This document shows positions 58,296 through 64,000 of a stretch of DNA of 64,000 bases, piece after piece. Below the pieces are notes generated by a model, which worked only from the letters and a program-made list of their open reading frames with translations, was not told the origin of the DNA and did not search any database. The position numbers and the translations under genes were made by a program. Every line of letters begins with the position of its first letter. Within the stretch, counting starts at the first letter, position 1. Location of the stretch: contig CP047043.1 in the NCBI GenBank assembly GCA_020541285.1, positions 992,001-1,056,000 on the forward strand, in the 5' to 3' direction. The stretch comes from Candidatus Gillettellia adelgis (GTDB lineage Bacteria; Pseudomonadota; Gammaproteobacteria; Enterobacterales; Enterobacteriaceae).

Positions 58296-58877
58296 ATGAG
58301 ATTATGCGATCATCACATAGAAGCTTGGCTAGATAGCGGAAAATTAGTAATATCACCGCGCCCATCGATTCAGCGTATCAACGGAGCTACAGTTGATATC
58401 TGCTTAGGTAATCAGTTTCGTGTCTTCCTGAAGCATACTACCGGTTTTATAGACCTTAGTGGCCCAAGGAATCAAGTTAGTGATGCGATTGCTCGTGTAA
58501 TGAGCGATGAAATTATTTTACCCGAAGGAGAAGCTTTCTTTTTGCACCCTGGGGAACTAGTATTAGCAGTCACCTCTGAAATTGTGACTCTACCAAACAA
58601 TCTAATCGGCTGGTTGGATGGCCGATCTTCTCTGGCTCGACTGGGATTAATGGTGCATGTTACAGCTCATCGCATTGATCCTGGTTGGCACGGATACATT
58701 GTGCTAGAATGCTATAATTCAGGTAAGTTACCGCTAGCATTACGTCCTGGAATGTTAATCGGCGCACTGAGTTTTGAAACATTATCTGGGTTAGCTACAC
58801 GTCCTTATAACCATCGCCAGGATGCTAAATACTACGACCAAAAAGGCGCGTTAGCTAGTCGCATTGACAAAGACTAG
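58296..58877 (+). CDS. dcd: dCTP deaminase
   Basis: Deaminates dCTP to dUTP, the main route to dUMP and hence thymidylate in Gram-negative bacteria. The 193-residue length equals that of E. coli Dcd. The start at 58296 gives the conserved MRLCD N terminus and has ggag at proper spacing; a longer frame starting at 58275 is less likely. Active-site segments are intact: [26 protein letters not shown], and [18 protein letters not shown] with the catalytic Glu. Downstream, asmA survives only as a fossil. Confidence 0.97.
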   Translation: MRLCDHHIEAWLDSGKLVISPRPSIQRINGATVDICLGNQFRVFLKHTTGFIDLSGPRNQVSDAIARVMSDEIILPEGEAFFLHPGELVLAVTSEIVTLPNNLIGWLDGRSSLARLGLMVHVTAHRIDPGWHGYIVLECYNSGKLPLALRPGMLIGALSFETLSGLATRPYNHRQDAKYYDQKGALASRIDKD

Positions 58878-58884
58878 AGACGTG

Positions 58885-60430
58885 TAATTATACAGCATTT
58901 CTAGAAAGATTAATGATTATGCTGGTTGCATTAATTATAGAAATGTCTAACTTAACACTCTTAATGCATCTGGTGTTCTTGTTTATATAGTTAAAATGAG
59001 AATAAGATTCTATCAGTTCATATTCTTCGGTAATCTTCATGATTATATTTCCTTAATTCAACATTCTACCAGCTACATCACTTTACCAAGCAGAACACAC
59101 TAAAATGTAGGTAGTGCACACTCATAACATTCATCTGTACATTAAATTATTACCTGTCTTATCTTGCTGTTTTTATCAAACGATAAGTATCACACTATAC
59201 TATTGTTAACCGAAACCGGCAGAAAAAAGAATGCACTTTAACTGAGGTGCCATTTATATTCATCAACTCTATCATTAGATAGACGAATATATTATAGATA
59301 TAATATATAAATGAACTTAGAGTTATAAATAGAGTGCACATTTACTAGCTTATTAATAATTAAAATTAGAGGCATGAACCTTGATCTAAAATAATAACTA
59401 GAGATAAATGTATAAGTTAAATTATAACCAGGAAACTTGCAGTAGACAGGATCTGATTGTTACAATAATAGTTAATATCGATTGACAATATCATCTGATC
59501 AGATCTATAAGAAATTCATTTAATTTCATTATAAATTAGCACGAAAATATCTTGCATAGCCATATTAAGATAAAAGTTATATATGAGAGGCATATTGACT
59601 AATATGATTATATACTACATATAGTTAAGTGAACATTAGCACAAATAACAATTAGTATATCACAGATGTAGCCGCAACTTATTCAGGTAATGCGAACCTT
59701 CCTGATACTATGATCTTCAACTAACCTATATCTAGATACACTGTTCTATTGAACATAGCATATAAACGCCGCTAAACTATCAACAAACTTTTACACCAGT
59801 TATCGCTAGTCACATTAATAACTAAACTAGGATTTCACTATGCTATGCACTTTTAATACAAGCATATTTTACGAGTTGATGAATGGGTATATCACAGCAC
59901 ATACGTCACCTTGCTAACTATCAAAGTTAATCATAAGACAGTCTACTTAGACTGTATAAAATTTTTAGATCTATCATCCGTAAGATGTTTTCTTTACTAG
60001 TTTTTTAAATATATCTCGCAATAAATGACAATTACTATCAATCTAAATTGCAACAAGTTAGACTAGCATGTGGTGTAACAACGTTTAATATTCTACAAGT
60101 CATCACTAAAATATAGCATATAAAGCATTAACAATGCACATCTTAAACCACTCTATTAATGCATCTTTATATTAAAGACAGTGATTCATTGATCATACAA
60201 AATAGAGAAATTGTACAGTTTAAACGTATAATCACGCATCTAACAAATAACAGTATACAGAATCAAGCGTGCACAAAGACACAATGTTTATTCGTATTAT
60301 ATGGCCACCAAACACTTAACACCGACAGTTACCCTTCAAGAAAGCAACATTAAAAACGCAAAAAGATAAATGTCGAGGCTTTGCTGTTGAAGCTAAATGA
60401 CATAGATACATGGATACTATAAATAAAAAA
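58885..60430 (+). pseudogene. asmA: asmA fossil (inner-membrane AsmA-type protein)
   Basis: The 1.86 kb gap between dcd and yegH equals the length of asmA, which lies exactly there in E. coli. The start is recognisable: FLERLMIMLVALII at about 58895-58940 matches the N-terminal helix FLTTLMILLVVLVA. Near the 3' end, SIQNQACTKTQ (about 60250-60285) matches NLADQTCDTQF, and VLYGHQTLNTDSY and then RKQH match RVYGNWQQLNYSL and RKHL. The middle is too decayed to align. AsmA proteins are thought to move lipids between membranes. Confidence 0.65.
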
Positions 60431-60738
60431 AATAATAGTACGATATAATTTTTTAATATATGCACGGCTAACCATTGGATAAACAATAACGAGTTTTTTT
60501 AAAAAATAAAAAAATCACCTATGCTTTGAAGTTGTATAGCTTCATAGTTCGAGGTTAATTATTAACTACACCTTAATTAATATTGCACAACACCATAAAT
60601 AACAAAACTAATAACATATGCAGATTTTTACATTAAACATAAACAACTATCAGCATAGCAAAAACTAAAATTATAAGACACACTGTAATTGACTATAAAT
60701 TAAGTACATCCTCATAATAGCAAGGTTAACACCGTTTT
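60431..60738. other. intergenic stretch between asmA fossil and yegH
   Basis: About 300 bases, AT-rich, nothing recognised. Confidence 0.4.
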
Positions 60739-62319
60739 TTATACTTTATCATTAAGTTCTCGCGATGAAAGACAGGTAATTTTTACCTTTAAGATACGAT
60801 GACTATTAACTTCTAACAGTTCGAATAAATAATCTCCAATGCATAGTTGCTCGCCTTTTTGTGGAATACGTTGACTATGTTCCATCAGTAGACCTGCTAA
60901 TGTATGATATTCACGTTTATCGTCCAATAATAATGGTAAATACAGTACTAGATCCTCAAGTGGCATATAGCCATTAGCAGTCCAACTGCCATCTTCATTT
61001 TTCTTAATGTCATGCCGTGCATCTATGCTCTCACCGTCTTCTGGTAAGTTACCAGCAATAGTTTCCATAACATCCGTTAAAGTCACTATGCCTTCAATAG
61101 AACCAAACTCATCTACTATAAAAGCAAAGTGCGTTTTCGCTCGACGAAACTGCTCTAACGCACTCAGTAATGTAAGTTGTTCGGGGAAAATCATCGGTTG
61201 GCGCACTAGGCTATGCAATGCTAGCGGTAGCTGAGCTAACTGTTGTTTTAGTAAGTCAATAGCATAGATCACACCCAAAGGTTCATCATTCATACTATTT
61301 TCGACTACCACAATACGTGTATGTAAATTTCTCTCTAATAATTGAGTTAATTTTTCTGGTGGAGCATTTAATTCGAGATATTCCACGTCATGGCGGGAAG
61401 TCATGATACTGCTAACCGTACGTTGAGCCATTCCCATTACGCGCTCGATCATATGACGTTCTTGCTGATTAAAAACTTCACCACTTGCGCTATCAGCCAG
61501 TAAGTTAGCGCAGTGGCTATCAATTTCTGTTCCTTCATGCTTGCCGCTCAACATATACAGTACCGCTTCTGCAGTACGTTCACGTAAGGAACGTACTTTA
61601 CATAAAAATCGGCGACGATTAAATTGCGCTAATCGATTTAATGCTTCAATAATTACCGAGAAACTAATTGCTGCATATAAATAGCCTTTTGGAATAAAAT
61701 AACCAAAACCTTCAGCAACTAGGCTAAAACCAATCATTAAAAGAAAACTTAAACATAAAATAACGATAGTTGGGTGAGCATTAATAATGCGAGTTAATAG
61801 TTTGCTGGCTAACAACATGAGGCTAACAGCAATACAAACAGCAAGCATCATAACTGCTAGATGATCTGCCATACCAACGGCAGTAATCACAGAATCTAGC
61901 GAGAACACAGCATCTAATACAACGATTTGTGCCACTACTGCCCAAAAACGAGCGCCTTTTCGTGACCTTGATTGCTCTTCATCCTGACCTTCCAGTCGTT
62001 CGTTTAACTCCATAGTAGCTTTAAACAACAAAAACAACCCACCAATAAGCATGATGATATCACGACCACTAAAACAATGTCTAGAAATCACGAAAAACGG
62101 CTGAGTTAGTGTAGCTAGCCAGGAAATAGAGGTTAATAGCATTAACCGCATTAGCAGTGCTATGAGCATGCCAATAAATCTAGCTTTATCCCTTTTTTGT
62201 TTAGGTAGTTTTTCTGAAAGAATAGTAATAAAGACAAGGTTATCGATACCCAGGACGATTTCCAACACCACTAAAGTGGTTAAGCCGATCCAAATTGTTG
62301 GATCTGCGATCCATTCCAT
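60739..62319 (-). CDS. yegH: TerC-family membrane protein with CBS and transporter-associated domains (YegH)
   Basis: Inner-membrane protein of uncertain function; the TerC family is now linked to metal (manganese) export during protein metalation, but YegH itself is uncharacterised. The 526-residue length matches E. coli YegH (527). The N-terminal TerC domain has about seven membrane segments, with the paired motifs [12 protein letters not shown] at residues 20-31 and [15 protein letters not shown] near 133, each carrying the acidic residues typical of the family. A paired CBS domain follows ([33 protein letters not shown]), then the CorC/HlyC-type C-terminal domain ([12 protein letters not shown]). 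Retained although asmA next to it has died. Confidence 0.95.
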   Translation of the reverse strand: MEWIADPTIWIGLTTLVVLEIVLGIDNLVFITILSEKLPKQKRDKARFIGMLIALLMRLMLLTSISWLATLTQPFFVISRHCFSGRDIIMLIGGLFLLFKATMELNERLEGQDEEQSRSRKGARFWAVVAQIVVLDAVFSLDSVITAVGMADHLAVMMLAVCIAVSLMLLASKLLTRIINAHPTIVILCLSFLLMIGFSLVAEGFGYFIPKGYLYAAISFSVIIEALNRLAQFNRRRFLCKVRSLRERTAEAVLYMLSGKHEGTEIDSHCANLLADSASGEVFNQQERHMIERVMGMAQRTVSSIMTSRHDVEYLELNAPPEKLTQLLERNLHTRIVVVENSMNDEPLGVIYAIDLLKQQLAQLPLALHSLVRQPMIFPEQLTLLSALEQFRRAKTHFAFIVDEFGSIEGIVTLTDVMETIAGNLPEDGESIDARHDIKKNEDGSWTANGYMPLEDLVLYLPLLLDDKREYHTLAGLLMEHSQRIPQKGEQLCIGDYLFELLEVNSHRILKVKITCLSSRELNDKV

Positions 62320-62959
62320 ACGCCCAATCTCACCTGTCAGTTAGACGGCTTATGCCGCACAGAAATGATGGGTATTATAGTGATAAAATTCAACTTTAAT
62401 AAAAAAATTGCAGGTGACACAGATGTTTATTGTGGTTAAGATAAGCGATAAACATTACTACATTCGCTGTTTACATGACTTCCTATCCTTTTAAGAAGTA
62501 ACACAGTTGCATTCATGCGTTTTAAGGAGTATTTTGATTGTAAGGTATATTTTTAATATCATTAAATATTATTAATTATTTTATAATAAAAAGTTTTTGC
62601 TAAACACCTATTTTAGATAGCACGTTACCGCGGATAATCTTGACGCGCTTATGCTGTCATATTTTTAGTTTTAACAGTCTTCTTACCGAAGAGAGAAGTT
62701 GATTATTCAGCGTATTTAACAATACTTGTACTGCAGCGAGCACTCACCCTTGAATTTAATCTCTCTATGCCCACATTCGTTAATTACTGCGATAAGCGTA
62801 GAGAGATGATATACGTAAATTTTGTAATATAACTACTCTAAACTCACCATTTAGCTTTTAAATTTTGCTAATTTCGCGTGATTCCTATTGCGCATGACGT
62901 AATTTTTTATTATAATATTGCTTTTATAATATTCCTTGCATCTTCTTGATGATCATGCG
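62320..62959. other. intergenic region between yegH and proB fossil
   Basis: About 640 bases holding the yegH upstream region. No gene or fossil recognised. Confidence 0.4.
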
Positions 62960-64000
62960 ATAGAGATACTATAAATAATCATTGATATTGGTTGTAAAAT
63001 TAAGAATTAGTGTGCTAACTAGCGAATTGCTATATCTCAATTGAATTCACATGATTGAGCTATTGCTCAAGTACGCATAACGGCATATAACAGGTTATCA
63101 CATAGAGTGATTATCACCTCCGATATGATTAGTGCTGAGCGTCAGCACATGTGTTACCCATAACACCTCTAACACCATCACTATTAAATAGTTAATGACG
63201 GTAATGGAGTAAAGTAGATTAATCCGATTTAGAAACAATTGTTTGCTCTTTATGATATTCATATTCAATATGATATTGTTTATTCATATTGATTTAAAAG
63301 AGCCATGAACGCTTCCTCGGTTGCACACAGCACCATGATGAGATCACTGGAATATCGTATCGTACCAGTTATCCATGAAACAACACAGTTTTTATCGCCA
63401 AGATTACACTAGGCGACTAAACAACCAATCGGCGTTGACAGTTATTTTCCTAGGCAAATAAGGTTTTGATACTTACCGATCAGTAAAAATTATGTATTAT
63501 AAATCCGTGCATACCCTATAAGATAAAATGATCCGCGAAGTATGACACATCGCTGATACATTGTATTTGATGGATAGACAGAGTGTTTTGGATGAAGTAC
63601 TAGAAAGATGGGGTGCTAAATTACAGGCAATTGATATAGTGTGCCATGCCAATAAATATAGTGATTGCTACTAGTGATAAATCTACAGTAGTAGAAGATG
63701 TTATTACAGGAAAGCCGGTAGGAACTCATTGCATGCATGCGAACACCATTAGAATACCAAAATCTCTAGATCTTTCGTACTATTAGACGGTGAAATTACT
63801 ATCAATATGTAGAACGATTGTAGGAAAAATAACACACAGCAGTTCACAGACACTAAAGCATCTACGGAATACAGTGCGTGTGACTTTTTATATAGTAAGG
63901 TATCTGTATACGCACTGTGATAAATGTAATATGGAACATAGCATCAGTTGCTATACCAGCAACGCGATGCGTATAATGCTAGACACAGTACACAAGATCA
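62960..64000 (+). pseudogene. proB: proB fossil (glutamate 5-kinase), runs to the window edge
   Basis: Nearly full-length and in order on the plus strand. IIIDIGCKIKN (about 62972) matches the N-terminal TLVVKLGTSVL. HRVIITSDMISAERQHMCYP (63105-63165) matches [32 protein letters not shown] and YRIVPVIHE match EQLFSIYGIHV and NIVPVINE. ANKVLILTDQ (63450-63480) matches ADKLLLLTDQ. WGAKLQAIDIVCHA matches MSTKLQAADVACRA. STVVEDVITGKPVGT matches PGVIGDVMEGISVGT. GEITINM matches GEITVDE. Near 63950 HQLLYQQRDAYNARH matches the PUA-domain segment HGVSRYNSDALRRI. Stops and frame changes number well over ten. Loss removes the first committed step of proline synthesis. Confidence 0.88.

Noticed and set aside
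60159-60353. 64-codon plus-strand frame as a gene
   Set aside because: Its end matches AsmA C-terminal segments; it is a fossil fragment.
1-64000. Mobile elements, prophage, CRISPR arrays, defence or secondary-metabolite systems
   Set aside because: No transposase, integrase or recombinase frame, no regular spaced repeats, and no unfamiliar gene cluster was seen; all intact genes belong to known core enteric families.

Overview
The window looks like part of the chromosome of a long-term, host-restricted gammaproteobacterial endosymbiont of the Enterobacterales. Every recognisable protein is closest to its E. coli or Yersinia/Serratia counterpart, base composition is strongly AT-rich, and only about 40% of the 64 kb codes for protein. 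I see no insertion sequence, phage, CRISPR array or defence island. Very low coding density with fossil genes still lying beside their old neighbours resembles published descriptions of Serratia symbiotica from Cinara aphids or of some Sodalis-allied symbionts. That assignment is inference only.

Intact genes, left to right: rhlE; ydiK; adk; murJ; valS-holC-pepA with the divergent lptF-lptG; tRNA-Asp, dnaQ and divergent rnhA; rluD and divergent bamD; tRNA-Leu(CAA); the glutathione importer gsiA-gsiB-gsiC-gsiD, in which gsiB has a one-base frameshift; metG and divergent mrp-udk-dcd; and yegH. They cover tRNA charging (valS, metG), replication (holC, dnaQ, rnhA), nucleotide supply (adk, udk, dcd), envelope building (murJ, lptF, lptG, bamD), rRNA and RNA handling (rluD, rhlE), Fe-S or metal cofactor handling (mrp) and peptide turnover (pepA).

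The long spaces between genes are largely in-place gene fossils. Reading six frames and tolerating stops and frame changes, I recognise: dinG beside rhlE; the 3' end of htpG before adk; the 5' part of ushA after adk; rimJ-yceH-mviM upstream of murJ, with perhaps flgN downstream; yafS beside rnhA; pgeF and clpB after rluD; raiA and pheA after bamD; the C-terminal domain of MetG beyond its present stop; asmA between dcd and yegH; and proB at the right edge. Most lie where enteric gene order predicts, so the ancestral map can be partly rebuilt.

Biologically, the cell appears to keep peptidoglycan precursor flipping, LPS export and outer-membrane protein assembly. It has lost the chaperones ClpB and HtpG and the proline (proB) and phenylalanine (pheA) entry enzymes, suggesting those amino acids come from the host or a partner symbiont. 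I found no convincing new biological system. The most informative novelty is the detailed fossil record, especially the domain-by-domain shortening of metG and the apparently recent break in gsiB.
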